This document shows positions 53,208-63,941 of a stretch of DNA of 64,000 nucleotides, piece after piece. Every line of letters begins with the position of its first letter. Position 1 is the first letter of the stretch. The DNA lies in NCBI GenBank assembly GCA_024803745.1, contig JANJXV010000013.1, positions 10,354,001 to 10,418,000 on the forward strand, read 5' to 3'. Both the position numbers and the translations under genes were made by a program. Source of the DNA: Megascapheus bottae (lineage: Eukaryota > Chordata > Mammalia > Rodentia > Geomyidae). The notes under the pieces were generated by a model. The model made no database searches, was not told the DNA's origin, and was given only the letters and a program-made list of their open reading frames with translations.

Positions 53208-53935
53208 TTTTGGTTCTAGTGCCCAAACTTGAACTCAGCAACTTGCAATCTTGGCTTTTGGTTATTTTGCTCACAGCTGGCACTCTACCACTTGAGCTAA
53301 ACTTTCAATACATGCTTCTTACTGGTTATTTTAGGGATGGAGTCTTGAGGCTTTTTCTGCCTCCCACTGGCTTCAAATTCAGATCTTTTTTTTTTTTTTT
53401 TTTTTGGCCCCTTTCTCTTTCTGGCCCCGCTCGCTCCGGCCCTGCTCGCTCCGGCCCGGCTAGGCCCCCTTTCTAGCTCAGGCCCCGCTCGCTCCGGCCC
53501 GCTTGCTCCGGCCCCGCTTGCTTCCGCCCGGCTCGCTCCAGCTTGCTCTTGGCGGCCAGCTCTCTTGCTCCTGGCTCTGCTCGCTCCGGCCTGGCTGGCT
53601 CTGGCTCTGGCTCGGCTCGCTCCTGCACGCTCCGGTCCTGCTCGCTCCGGCCACCACTCGGTTGGGCTCTGTTCACTTCAGCTCAGCTCGCTTCTTTCGC
53701 TCTCTGTCGCCTGTCGCGGTCTCAGTCTTGTCTCTGCCACTTTTCCGGTTTGGTTGTGTCTCGTCTCTGCCACTTCCGGCTTGGTTGTGTATGTGGGATA
53801 CCGAGGAATCGAACCCGGGTCTTTGTGCATGCTAGTCAAGCACTTTAACCGCTAGGCCAAACTCCCGGGCCCTAACCCTCAGATCTTATCCTCTTGAGTA
53901 GCTAGTATTACAAGCCTGATACATGCTGGGCTGTA
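53208..53935 (-). repeat. B1-like composite SINE interrupted by a chimeric retroposon
   Basis: Left portion 53208-53387 (GGCACTCTACCACTTGAGC...GGCTTCAAATTCAGATC) and right portion 53879-53935 (CTCAGATCTTATCCTCTTGAGTAGC...ATTACAAGCC) are two halves of one antisense element. Confidence 0.75.
53388..53878 (-). repeat. chimeric retroposon: ID-like monomer fused to a GC-rich minisatellite
   Basis: Read on the minus strand it opens with a good ID-like left monomer (53792-53878, B-box GGGTTCGATTCC). A short piece of Geo start (AAGCCGGAAGTGG) follows, in two tandem about 32-bp repeats (53760-53790, 53727-53759). Then come about 290 bp of GGAGCGAGC-type GC-rich units (about 53401-53690), ending in an A-run (53386-53405). 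TCAGATCTT flanks it at 53379-53387 and 53879-53887. The usual Geo monomer is absent. It is non-coding; the long frames within it arise from the repeat. Confidence 0.85.
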
Positions 53936-54039
53936 TCAAAATTTAGAAATGAACTCCTCCAAATTTATAGTCTCTATAATCTGCCTCAAACTTTGGCATA
54001 ATGTGAAGCAGTTGTTTCTTTTTAATTATCATATATTAA

Positions 54040-54135
54040 CTGCACAAAGGAGTTTGCTGTTTCCACACATGTACATAATATACTTTCATCAAATTAGCCC
54101 TTGCTATTATTCTTTCTTATTTCTTCTGTATGTAT
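54040..54135 (-). repeat. possible L1 3' UTR remnant
   Basis: TTTGCTGTTTCCACACATGTAC-ATAATATACTTTCATCA resembles the block at 59935-60190. Confidence 0.4.
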
Positions 54136-55024
54136 ATGATGTGGGAAGGAAACCCAGAACTAACCAAAGAGGTACACGTGGTGATCCTATGACTCTCCTT
54201 TGCTATGCTTGAGAAAGTGTGAAAGCCTAGGTTTCTGGTCACAGTTAAGAGGTTGAAACAGCAGGTTTCAACAGCGCCAGTCCAAAAGTCCATGGCTCTG
54301 GCCACCACTCCCCACTTTCAACAGCTCAAAGGCTGACTGTTGCTACCTTTCCCCCAGCAAAGTTTGGCACCAGTGGAATGGGGCCATCCCTGGCCTAGTG
54401 TGAGGTTGCAGTGCCTCAGCAGACCCACCTCAGGCTGTTTACATTGCTTTGGTGACCACAGATCCACAATTCACAGCACTGGGAAGAGAGAAAAGAAAAC
54501 GAAGGGAATAAGGTCCTCTTGATAATTCCCAGTTTCCCTTCCAAATCTCTACTTGTCTTTTTATAACATAGTGAATATTCTCTTTTAAAAGCTAAGATTT
54601 CTGTGATGCCAATAGAAAAGAAATGTGATTCAAAACATGCCAATTATGTACAGAAATGAAGTCCTTCTTTCTTTCCTACTTGATGTCTGGCAAAAAGGAC
54701 TTAAGGGAAATTAAAATTATTTTTTAGTCACTGCTGTTTGAAGCTATTGCTTTAAAATCAGTCCTATGAGTGTAGCCCTCTCACCAGTCCCCTATATCAA
54801 AGTAATTAGGAGATTAAAGTGAGTGTATTTTGTTTTCTGCTCTGCTGATAATTTACTTTTACTAGCAAGAGCCATGTAGAAAACTGATCTTTTAGACTTT
54901 GGTACAAAATTTGAAAATCATTATAAATTCATTGTCATTAATTGGACTTCAGATCTTGTTTTAATTAAAGAATCCTAGCAGAAATCTGAAGGATGAGGAG
55001 GAAGTTAAAAGATGAAGAAAAGAA

Positions 55025-55240
55025 TTGAGCATAGTGGCTTATACCCATAACCCCACCTGTTAGAGGGGAAGAAATCAGAAAGATCACAATTCAAGGCCAG
55101 CCCAGCAAAAAGTTAACAAGAGCCCATCTCAGCAAGTAAGCCAGGTATAGTGGTATATGCCTGTGAACCCAGCTCCAGGAAAGTGTAGATAGGTGGATTA
55201 GTGATTTGTGGTCAATCCTAGGCAAAATCATGAGCCCTTA
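55025..55240 (+). repeat. two consecutive old B1-type units
   Basis: GAGCATAGTGGCTTATACCC...CAAGGCCAGCCC and GCCAGGTATAGTGGTATATGCC...GGTCAATCCTAGGC. Confidence 0.6.
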
Positions 55241-55457
55241 CCTGAAAAAATAACTAGAGCTAAAAGGTCTGGAGTGTCTAAAGTGGGGGAAAAAAATCTG
55301 GAAAAGTCAGGAAAGAAAGGCTCAGAAAGAAAGCCCAGGGCTGTGGGGACACTCCAGACTGAAATACGAAGGAGGAAGCAGGTCAAGTTTCGATGCCTTG
55401 ATAGATAGTGCATAGCTCGAGCATAGCTTGTAAGGGTTAGTGTATAAAATGGAGCAA

Positions 55458-55645
55458 AGGGCCAGGAGTTGGCCTAGTAGTAGAGTGCTTGCTAGCATGC
55501 ATGAAGACCTGGATTTGATTCCTCGATACCACATGTGCAGAAAAAGCTGGAAGTGGTGCTGTGGCTCAAGTGGTAGAGCTCTAGCCTTGAGAAAGCCCAA
55601 GGACTGGGCTCAGGCCCTGAGTTCAAGCCAGGACTGGCAAATAAA
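55458..55645 (+). repeat. IDL-Geo-type dimeric SINE
   Basis: GGGCCAGGAGTTGGCCTAG to AGCCAGGACTGGC; the right arm shows A-box-like TGGCTCAAGTGG (55562-55573) and B-box-like GTTCAAGCC (55621-55629). Confidence 0.92.
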
Positions 55646-56192
55646 TACAATGAAATAAAACAGAATATACCGTCACCTAGTGAAAGAATAATGAATTTTG
55701 TACCGAAGCTTCAGACAAAGAGAAATAAACCAGAGTTTAAAATTGCATTCTAGTGACACCAGTAGAAAGGTGAGACGCATTAGAGCTTCTGCAGTGAACA
55801 GCCTGGACTCTGGTTCAGCCAAACCTAGAAACACGATGGTCTCCTGTGCTTTGGGCCAAAATGTATCATGTCTCTTGGGTGTGCAACTAGGGAAAGACTG
55901 CATTCTGGGAGCCTCAGCTGCAGTGCGAGTGGGATGCCATCTGCCTTGAACAGCTTTCCAGAGCCTTGGATACCTACAGCAAATCCAAGCTTCTCATCTC
56001 CCTTGCCAGTAACCTGTAAGTAACTTGCCTGACTGGTGTAACTGGGGCTGTGTCACCATAGGGTTCAAGCATGGCTGGAGGACTTCATATGTGACTCACA
56101 GAGCATCTTAGGAAAGCTGAGAGGGAGGAAGAGATAGAGGGAGAGGGACAGAGGAAACAACTTGAATATACATTTTGCCAAAGAAGATCTAC

Positions 56193-56390
56193 AAGGCTGG
56201 GAGTTTGGCCTAGTGGTAGAGTGATTTCCTAGCATACTCGAAGACCTTGGTTCGATTCCTCAGTACTATATACATAGAAAAGCTGAAAGTGGTGTTATGG
56301 TTCAAGTGGTAGAGCACTAGCCTTGAGAAAGCCCAAGGAAAGTGCTCAGACCTTGAGTTCAGTTCCCCAGGACTGGCAAAAAAAAAAAGT
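56193..56390 (+). repeat. IDL-Geo-type dimeric SINE
   Basis: GGCTGGGAGTTTGGCCTAG to CAGGACTGGC plus A11. Confidence 0.92.
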
Positions 56391-56587
56391 CTATAAGCAC
56401 CATCACTAATCATTAGGGAAATGCAAAGCAAAACCATGGTTTACCCTTACATACCTGTTAAGATGGCTAGTCCTTTAATAATAAAGTGTTGGAAAGAAAC
56501 GATAAGTTGGATCCCTCTTGTGCTCATAGTAGGATGTAAAATATTCCAAGTTCTATGAAAATCAGAATGTCAATTCCTGAAGAATTA

Positions 56588-56680
56588 AACAGAGAGCTAG
56601 GGCATGACTCAAATGACAGAGTGCTTACCTAGCAAGTTCAAGGGCCTGAGTTCAAACTCCAGTACCCCCCCCCCACAGAA
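56588..56680 (+). repeat. monomeric ID-like SINE with C-run
   Basis: GCTAGGGCATGACTCAAATG...TACCTAGCAAGTTCAAGGGCC...GTTCAAACTCCAGTACC then C9. Confidence 0.65.
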
Positions 56681-56787
56681 TTAAAGCAGTTTTACTTCTG
56701 GGTGTATAGCACAAGTTTCTAAAAGATATATGTGCACCTGTGTTCATAGCATGATTACTCAAAATTGTTAAAAAGAAGAGCCAATTT

Positions 56788-57020
56788 GGGTACTGAATCA
56801 TGTCTGTAATCCCACCTACTCAGGAGGCTGAGATCTGAAGATCTCAGTTCAAAGCCAGCCTGAGCAGGAAAGTCTGTGAGACTCTTATCTCCAATGAAAA
56901 GCCAGAGGCAGAGCTATGGCTCAAGTAGTAGAATGCCAGCCTTTAGCAAAAAAAAGCTAAGGGACAATGAATGCCCAAGCCCCAAGTTCAAGCTGTAGTA
57001 CACACACACACACACACAGA
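56788..57020 (+). repeat. B1-like/Geo composite SINE with CA tail
   Basis: GGTACTGAATCATGTCTGTAATC to AAGCTGTAGTA followed by (CA)10. Confidence 0.88.
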
Positions 57021-57151
57021 AATAGAGGCAAACTTAGTTAATGATAATGGATAAGCAAAATATGGCATATACTTACAGTAGAATATTATTAAGAAATGCT
57101 GAGGTTGGGAGAAACCTAGTTTCCACATGAAATATAAATGTAAGATCAAGA

Positions 57152-57367
57152 TCTTATAGGTGGTTCACACCTATAATCCATGTTACTCAGGAGGCTGAGA
57201 TCCAAATCCTGATTCAAAACTAGCCCCAGGAACAAAAGTCTGTGACTTATCTCCAATTAATCACCAAAACAAACAAACAAACAAACCACCTGAAAATAGA
57301 ACTGTGGCTCAAGTGCTATCTTTGAGCAGAAAACCCAGAACCTGAATGCAAGCCCCACAACCAACCA
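57152..57367 (+). repeat. B1-like/Geo composite SINE
   Basis: TAGGTGGTTCACACCTATAATCC to GCCCCACAACCAACC; the linker expanded to (AAAC)n at 57267-57286. Confidence 0.82.
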
Positions 57368-58547
57368 AATAAGATGTCTCCTGAGTGTTAGGACACTGAA
57401 CCTGGACAGGGGAGAGAAGGGAAAACACTTGGGTGCAGGTAGGGAGAAGAAGCACATACTCCACCACTATGCCACACCCCTGCCCTACATTTTACAAACT
57501 CATGCAGAAAGTTGGAGGATCTCAAGGTGGGATACAGAATTGGACAAAACCACCTCACTGAAGCCAATGGGAGAAAACGGATGACCTAAGTAACTGGGTG
57601 TGACTAGAGTCTGGAAAACTAAACGTGAGAGGACGGCACAAGCACCACTCTCGTCAGCTTAGTTTGACAGCTGCCTAAGTTCACAATTCCAAAGTCACTG
57701 AATGTAGAGGGAATGGGACAATCGAGTCAGTGGATTCCAGGCTCTTTACTGTTGGACTACACATAAATAGCCAAGGGAACCATGTGGTCTTGAACTTGTA
57801 TTTTGCTTAACACAAGTGTTTGTAGCCATAGACACAAAGACACACCCGCACATCTTTTCCTGGATTAGAAGATAGGTCTCATTGCTGGTAATAATGAATC
57901 ACCTAGAGTCCAGAGGGTTCTTGGTTTCTAATGCCACGAACCATCCAAGAGCAAGAACAAAGGACTTCTCGGAGAAATGACTGGGGCCAGGACTGAGGCA
58001 GGAGTTACACACGGGAAGTCTGCTAGTCAAAACATAAAATGGAATATTGTTAAGTACCGCAGGTGCCAAATAAGAGCTAGAAAACGGGGCAAGCGGAGTA
58101 ATGAATTAAAGTGAGAGTGCATTACAAGCCAAAGTAGAAATGAAAGACCCCATGATTGCACAGTGATGTACATATATAATTGAATAAACACATAGGAGAA
58201 GAATGGGAGATGGGGCTCAGGTGCCAGCCAGTGAACAAAAGCGTCAGATACTGAGTTCAGTCCTGATCTTGGACAAAACAAATGATCTGACGGTACTCAT
58301 CAAAATTGTCAAGATTATTGAGAGTCTGAGATCCTGTATATCACTAAAGGAAAAATGTCCAGATCATAAAGTCTAAGATCATAAAAAAAATAAAATCTAA
58401 GAAATAAAGCCAAGCTACAAGGTGCCTGAAGAGATATAGTGACTGAATGTCATATGGTGTCCTGGAAGGAAGCTTGGCATAGACAAAGGATATTAGGTAA
58501 ACAGTCAGGAGATCTCAATAAAATAAGGGCATGAGTAAATAAAATTG

Positions 58548-58630
58548 GTTCAAAAAGAAATGTACTCATCACCTGACTTATGTAACTGTAGCCCCACTAT
58601 ACATCACCTTTATAACAATTAAAAAACAAA
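58548..58630 (+). repeat. L1-like 3' terminus
   Basis: AAAGAAATGTACTCATCACCTG...CCCCACTATACATCACC, then an A-rich tail; matches 10500-10566. Confidence 0.6.
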
Positions 58631-58642
58631 CAAAAAACATTG

Positions 58643-58838
58643 GGGGCCAGGAGTGTAGCCTAGTTATAGAGTGCTTACATAGCGTGCCTGAAGCACTGAG
58701 TTCAATTCCTCAGTACCACATAAACAGAAAAAGCTAGAAGTGTTGCTGTGGCTCAAGTGGTAGAGTGCTAGCCTTGAGCAAAAGAAGCTCAGGGACAGTG
58801 CCCAGGTTCTGAGTTCAAGTCCCAGAACTGGCAAATAA
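58643..58838 (+). repeat. IDL-Geo-type SINE, older subtype
   Basis: Right arm reads CTTGAGCAAAAGAAGCTCAGGG; ends CCAGAACTGGC plus (AAAT)n. Confidence 0.92.
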
Positions 58839-58850
58839 AAATAAAAAATT

Positions 58851-59043
58851 AGGGGCCGGGAGTTTGGCCTAGTGGTAGAGTGCTTGCCTAGCATGCACGA
58901 AGACCGAGGTTCGATTCCTCAGTACCACATATGTAGCAAAAAGCCAGAAGTGGTGCTGTGGCTCAAGTGGTAGAGCCCTAGCCTTGAGAAAATCCAGGGA
59001 CAGTGCTCAGGCCCTGAGCCCAAGCCCAGGACTGGCAACAAAA
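58851..59043 (+). repeat. IDL-Geo-type SINE, young subtype
   Basis: Starts GGGGCCGGGAGTTTGGCC eight to twelve bases after the previous copy; right arm has the GAGAAAATCC form. Confidence 0.94.
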
Positions 59044-59109
59044 AAATAAAAATAAAAAATAAAAAATTATATATGCGTATATATACATATATAATAAAAA
59101 TTTGTTTTT

Positions 59110-59186
59110 TAATTGTGGCTCAAGTGGTAGAGCTCTAGAAAGCCCAAGGACAGTGCTCAAGCCATGAGTTCAAGTTTGGCAAAAGA
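59110..59186 (+). repeat. Geo monomer fragment
   Basis: ATTGTGGCTCAAGTGGTAGAGC to GAGTTCAAGTTTGGC, followed by a purine-rich (GGAGGAGGAGGGGGGGG) tail to about 59226. Confidence 0.8.
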
Positions 59187-59733
59187 AGCAGCAGGAGGAG
59201 GAGGGGGGGGAAGGAGGGGGGGAGAAAAGGGCCTTAGTGAAGTGCTTCCATGGCCTTGAAGCCGGCAGCTGTGGCGCAGACAGCTGTGAGGAGGTGGATG
59301 TGCTCAACACTACAGGTGCTTTGAGCAGGTTCTACAGGCTTGTCTGTCCCTTCATGCCTCAACTGAAACACAGTCTACAGAGAGCCTGAGCTGGAGCAGC
59401 CTGGAGGAGAATGGTGGCAGGCCTCGTCTATCCTATAGTTGCACTTGGCTTTCACAAAATTACTTGGACAAAAATAAGGAAGTATGGCAGCCCTGGAGAA
59501 TGTGTAGAAACAGAACCCAAAATGGCTGCTTTATGGCTCAAGTAGAGCCTTCATCTAGCAGATGTGAGACCCTGAGTTCACATCCCACTGCCACAAGAAA
59601 ATCATTCCTGTTTGTGATGATGCAGTCCAACCACTGTAAAGAGTAGTTGAGCTATGGAATGAAGGGTTCATCTCTAAGGTACCTCCATGAGTCTTTTTAA
59701 GGCCTATTTAAATATATAATATGTAAACCAAAA

Positions 59734-59734
<1 letters not shown>

Positions 59735-59780
<46 letters not shown>

Positions 59781-59797
59781 CATCCATCCATCCATCC
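59735..59797. repeat. (CTAT)n-(CATC)n compound microsatellite
   Basis: About eleven CTAT units run directly into about five CATC units. Confidence 0.97.
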
Positions 59798-59929
59798 TGG
59801 GTTTTTGCCAGAATAATCAGCTCTTAGGATCATAGCCATGGGAATTTCTCCTAGCTGCTCCCACCCCAAACCTCTCACTTACACTATCCATGATGTTCAG
59901 CTAGCAACTTCATTTTTCTTATTAGCATA

Positions 59930-60195
59930 CATGAATTGTACAAGGCGGTTGGAGGGTTCACTGTGACATTTTCCACACTGTATACTGTATTCTGATCATG
60001 CTTACCCCCTCTATCATTCTCCCATACCTCTTTCTCCTTCTTAAATTTCAAGAGGTTTTGTGTTCTGTTTTCAACCCATTGACTTCTGCCGTATTCATCC
60101 TCATTCACCTCCTCCTAAGCCCAATCCCCTCCTACCAGGAGCCACCATATAACAGCTTGCTTTTCCCCTGCCCTCCAACCTCCAATTGGTAACAA
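59930..60195 (-). repeat. possible L1 3' UTR remnant
   Basis: GGGTTCACTGTGACATTTTCC...TGATCATGCTTACCCCCTC...pyrimidine-rich text resembles antisense mammalian L1 3' sequence from memory. Confidence 0.45.
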
Positions 60196-60564
60196 CTTTC
60201 ATTGAGATTGTTTATTGGTGCAATGTAGCTCAGAATTATTCACCCTGTCTTTCCCTCTCCCTCTCTCCCCTCGTGTTCCACGGCTACTTCATCTCTACTC
60301 AACTTCTGCAGTCCATTATGACTGCCTCTTCTCTGTTAGAAGAGACATTTATGGGATTTGGTAGGGTGAATTCTTCCCTCATCTCTTTCTTGTTGGTGAG
60401 AATCTAACTGGATCTAGCAAGATACTAACTCCAGCACAAACCTTGTTCAGGGAGCTAGCTTTAATTAATTAATCAAAGGCTAATTGTTGGGCTTTTAAAA
60501 TTTTGGGTCATGGGACTTGAACTAAGAACCTCTTCTCTACCAACACCCCACCAGAGCTCATGTG

Positions 60565-60655
60565 GACTTACTAGAAGTACTTCCACTGGGATTGAACCCA
60601 GGGCCTTGCTCATAGTGGGCAAGTGTTCTCCACTGAGAAACAACCCAACACTACT
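60565..60655 (-). repeat. ID-like monomer remnant
   Basis: GGGATTGAACCCAGGGCCTTGC...GGCAAGTGTTCTCCACTGAG; no Geo arm. Confidence 0.5.
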
Positions 60656-60834
60656 AACAGGACAGGAGAACTTTATCATTCTCTCTCCAGGTCATGTCTG
60701 TTCTTCCATGTTGCTGACATGGATTCTTTTTGTATTTGGAGAAACAAATAAATGATGTCGTGGGAGGAACGCCACAGAGGAGTGAGGTGGAGGGACTGTC
60801 TAGGACCGGCATCCACCCGCGCATCCAAAACTTG

Positions 60835-60848
60835 CCACAAGGTGGCAG
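60835..60848 (+). promoter_or_regulatory. CTCF-like core motif A
   Basis: CCACAAGGTGGCAG fits the CCA(C/G)YAGRKGGCRS CTCF core with one mismatch. It lies in unique, locally GC-richer sequence. Confidence 0.45.
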
Positions 60849-61004
60849 CATTTCATTTCTTTCATGACAAGGGAAAAAAAAGTATCCATGATAGACAATA
60901 TTTAGAAAAAAGAATAAGAGTTCCTAAATTCATAGAAATATTTCACTCATTCACAGATATCTTGCCTTCGATCAGGCAAGATTAAAAAACAATACTAGCA
61001 ATAA

Positions 61005-61020
61005 CCTCTCTCTCTCTCTG

Positions 61021-61067
<47 letters not shown>
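61005..61067. repeat. (CT)n-(CA)n microsatellite
   Basis: CTCTCTCTCTCTG then about 23 CA units. Confidence 0.97.
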
Positions 61068-61070
<3 letters not shown>

Positions 61071-61398
61071 GCTCTAGGGGATGAGGATGGCAGCTTTTAC
61101 CAGGCCCTGATTCAATCTCTAGCAATGAAAAAAGAAGTAAGAATTCCCAAGCACTCCCTTCCCTTCCAGGCCTTCCACCTCAGGTCTCAGGGGTCCCTCA
61201 CTGACTCAGGTGTGACAACACTCATCACCACATTCCTTGTGGCAGTGTCAAACTACATGGAAACATTTCACAGCGTGCCCATCTGCTCCCTGCTCCACTG
61301 TAGAGGACAATCTCTGGTCTGGCACATGCTAGGCCAGTAATTTACCACATGATCCACTCCCAGACCTTTTGCTTCATTTGTTTTTGAGACAGGTTCTA

Positions 61399-61565
61399 AC
61401 TATCAGGGCCTCAGCACTGTCCTTGGACTTTCTCAAGGCTAGAGCTCTGCCTCTTGAGCCATAGCACACTTCCCGCTTTTTCTATGTAGGTGGTGCTGAA
61501 GAATTGAACTTGGGTCTTTGTGCATATTAGGCATGCACTCTACCACTAGACCAAACTCCTTGCCT
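61399..61565 (-). repeat. IDL-Geo-type SINE, 3' end truncated
   Basis: Begins inside the right monomer at TATCAGGGCCTCAGCACTG, no T tail. Confidence 0.88.
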
Positions 61566-61569
61566 CATG

Positions 61570-61779
61570 CTTTCTTTTTTGCCAGTCCGGGGGCTTGAAT
61601 TTGGGGCCTGAGCACTGTCCCTGAGTCTCTCTGTGCTTGAGGCTAACTTGAGGAGCTGTACCATTAACACACAGCTCCACTTCTGGCTTTTTCTGTGTAT
61701 GTGGTACTGAGGAATAGAACCCAGGGCTTCACGTATGCTAGGCAAGCATGCTACCATTAGGCCAAACTCCCAGCCCCTC
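61570..61779 (-). repeat. IDL-Geo-type SINE, older subtype
   Basis: TTTTTTGCCAGTCCGGGGGC to CAAACTCCCAGCCCC with an extra ACTTGAGGAGC stretch. Confidence 0.9.
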
Positions 61780-62002
61780 CCTTAAACTTTAATTTTCCTC
61801 TTCCTCCTTCCTAGTAGATGGGATTATGTACATGAGCTACAGGTCCATCTTAATATTCGGTTTTGATATTCTACCCTTGATATTATCTGAAGAAGAGCAA
61901 CACTTGTAGGCCCAGGTGGTGGTAAAAATGTGCATTGAGAAGCAATGGCAGCTTTCCTTTGCAGCTCAGATTGCAGGTGATACTTGTTCTTTTACAAGGA
62001 CG

Positions 62003-62016
62003 CCACTAGGTGTCAG
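62003..62016 (+). promoter_or_regulatory. CTCF-like core motif B
   Basis: CCACTAGGTGTCAG matches the CTCF core except one T, same strand as motif A and about 1.17 kb to its right. Confidence 0.4.
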
Positions 62017-62079
62017 TCAAAACCTTACTTGTGAGAATTTGAGTGGCTCATAATTGTAATGAGAAAATCTCAGACTAAG

Positions 62080-62305
62080 CTCAACATAGGTGGCTCATGC
62101 CTGTAATCCTAGCTATTCAGGAGGCCGAGACCTTGAGGATTGTGGTTCAGAGCCAGCCAGGGCAGAAAAATTCTCAAAACTCCAACTCCAATTAGCCAGC
62201 AAAATGTTTGGCTGGAGATGTTGCTCAAGTGGTAGAGTGCCAGCTATGTGCAGTGTTAGGCTGTTAGCCCCTTAGTTTAAGCCCAAGTACTACCCCCCCC
62301 AAAAA
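62080..62305 (+). repeat. B1-like/Geo composite SINE
   Basis: AACATAGGTGGCTCATGCCTG to GCCCAAGTACTACC, then C8-A9. Confidence 0.85.
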
Positions 62306-62579
62306 AAAGAGGGAGAAAGAAATGGAGGGAGGCAGGGAAGAAGGAAGGAAGTTCTCCCAATCTACATTTGCCTTTTTTTTTCACATTATGCCTTCTTTTG
62401 TTAGTGTACATTAATTGTTCAAAGCGTGTTTTTTTTCCCACATGTGTTGTTTCCCACATAAATATATTGTACACTGTTCAAATAAACACAGAGCAGGACA
62501 TTGTCCTCTTCCTGGTATATGTGAATTCCTGCTCATTAGGCAAGGCTAGGTGCTAGCTTTGGCTGCCTGTTATTACATC

Positions 62580-62779
62580 TTCTTTTTTTTTTTGCCAGTC
62601 CTGGGCCATGAACTCAAGGCCTGAGCACTGTCCTTGGACTTTCTCAAGGCTAGCGCTCTACCACTTGAGCCTCAGCACCATTTCTGGCTTTTTTCTATGT
62701 ATGTGGTACCAAGGATTTGAACCCGGGTCCTCATGCATGCTAGGCAAGCACTCTACCACTAGGCTAAACTCCAGGCCCT
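62580..62779 (-). repeat. IDL-Geo-type dimeric SINE
   Basis: TTTTTTGCCAGTCCTGGGCC to TAAACTCCAGGCCC; flanks CTGTTATTACATCTTCT at 62567-62583 and 62778-62794 look like a target duplication. Confidence 0.94.
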
Positions 62780-63324
62780 GTTATTACATCTTCTAATTGT
62801 AACAAGTCCTCTACATCTCGTTTTTCACAAATGAGGAAAAAAAGAGTAGAGAGCTTAAAGAATTTGACCAAGGAGTCACAGCTAGCTGTGCAGTTGGGTT
62901 AAAGCCTCCCAACCACAAAAGCACCACTACCATGGTCTCACGTGAGAATCCCTAGAACAGTTAAAAGGCTCCTTAACTGAATGCTTTGGAGTTTACAGCT
63001 CTAGAAGGTTTGATCTGGAAATAAAAAAGCAGAGGAAGGGCAGAAGCAGAGAGGCTGGGCAGCTGGCAGGGAAGAACTAGAACCTTTCCGTGATGGCATG
63101 ATAGATGGGAGGTCTTCAGGGCACCCTGAGGTCCGTTTCAAGTTGTTGTTTGAGTTTGATGTAAATTGGCCCTTCTTGCCCAGATTTTTCCCTTGGAGAG
63201 TTCTTCATACAGCCTTGGAAAGCCATATTTGGGAGGAGGTTGTAGAAGGTGAAACTGGAAAAAAGGGATGAGGCGTTCAGGAGGTGAAGTGAGAAGTGGA
63301 GCTCAGGTATGACTAAAAGGTGAT

Positions 63325-63432
63325 CCAGGCATGGTGCTGTGGCTCAAGTAGTAGCCACTAGCTTTGAGCTCAAGAGCTCAGAGACAGTGCCCAGGCCCAG
63401 AGTCTAAGCCCCATGACCAATAACAACAACTG
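63325..63432 (+). repeat. Geo-type right arm fragment
   Basis: GTGCTGTGGCTCAAGTAGTAG to AAGCCCCATGACC and an (AAC)n tail. Confidence 0.75.
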
Positions 63433-63439
63433 AATAACA

Positions 63440-63600
63440 GGTGGTCTAGGATTACTGTAATTCTGGCTACTCAGGAGGCTGAGATCTGTGGATCAAGACT
63501 GGAAGTGTGGCTGAGTTTTAGAGCACGAGCCATGAACAAAAAAGCTAAGCAAGAACAAAAGGCCTTGAGTTCAAGCCCCAGAACCAGCAAGCTTGTGTGC
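63440..63600 (+). repeat. B1-like/Geo SINE, internally deleted
   Basis: GTGGTCTAGGATTACTGTAATTC...GGCTGAGATCTGTGGATCAAG joins directly to CTGGAAGTGTGGCTGAG, missing the usual linker. Confidence 0.75.
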
Positions 63601-63611
63601 ACATCCACGTG

Positions 63612-63614
<3 letters not shown>

Positions 63615-63650
<36 letters not shown>
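63615..63650. repeat. (CA)n microsatellite
   Basis: About 18 CA units just after the preceding SINE tail. Confidence 0.97.
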
Positions 63651-63653
<3 letters not shown>

Positions 63654-63941
63654 AATTATAAAAGCACCCTCTCACCCCAGCAAGAACATCCAGAGGTGTC
63701 AGCAGGGACTTGAGTTTCATGACATGTATAGACCTATCTGATTTGTGTCAGATTCTTTAATATCTCAGTCAGAGACACTCTAGAGGTTTAGTGGACCTTG
63801 TAAAATATTTAGAACTGGGGAGACAGGAAAAATGGCAGAAAATTATTTGATCTGATGCTAAGGCTGTGGCAATATTTATTTTCTTTTTATTGATCTGTAT
63901 TTTGATTCTCCTATGATGAACCCACATTACTTGCATAATTT

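Noticed and set aside
53473..53855. Overlapping 67-110 aa frames in the GC-rich array
   Set aside because: Produced by the GGAGCGAGC minisatellite, which stays open in several frames at once.
59227..59460. Possible processed pseudogene (GC-richer, ORF-like text with codon-like wording)
   Set aside because: No frame gave a protein I recognise and no poly-A or target duplication was found; left as unassigned unique sequence.
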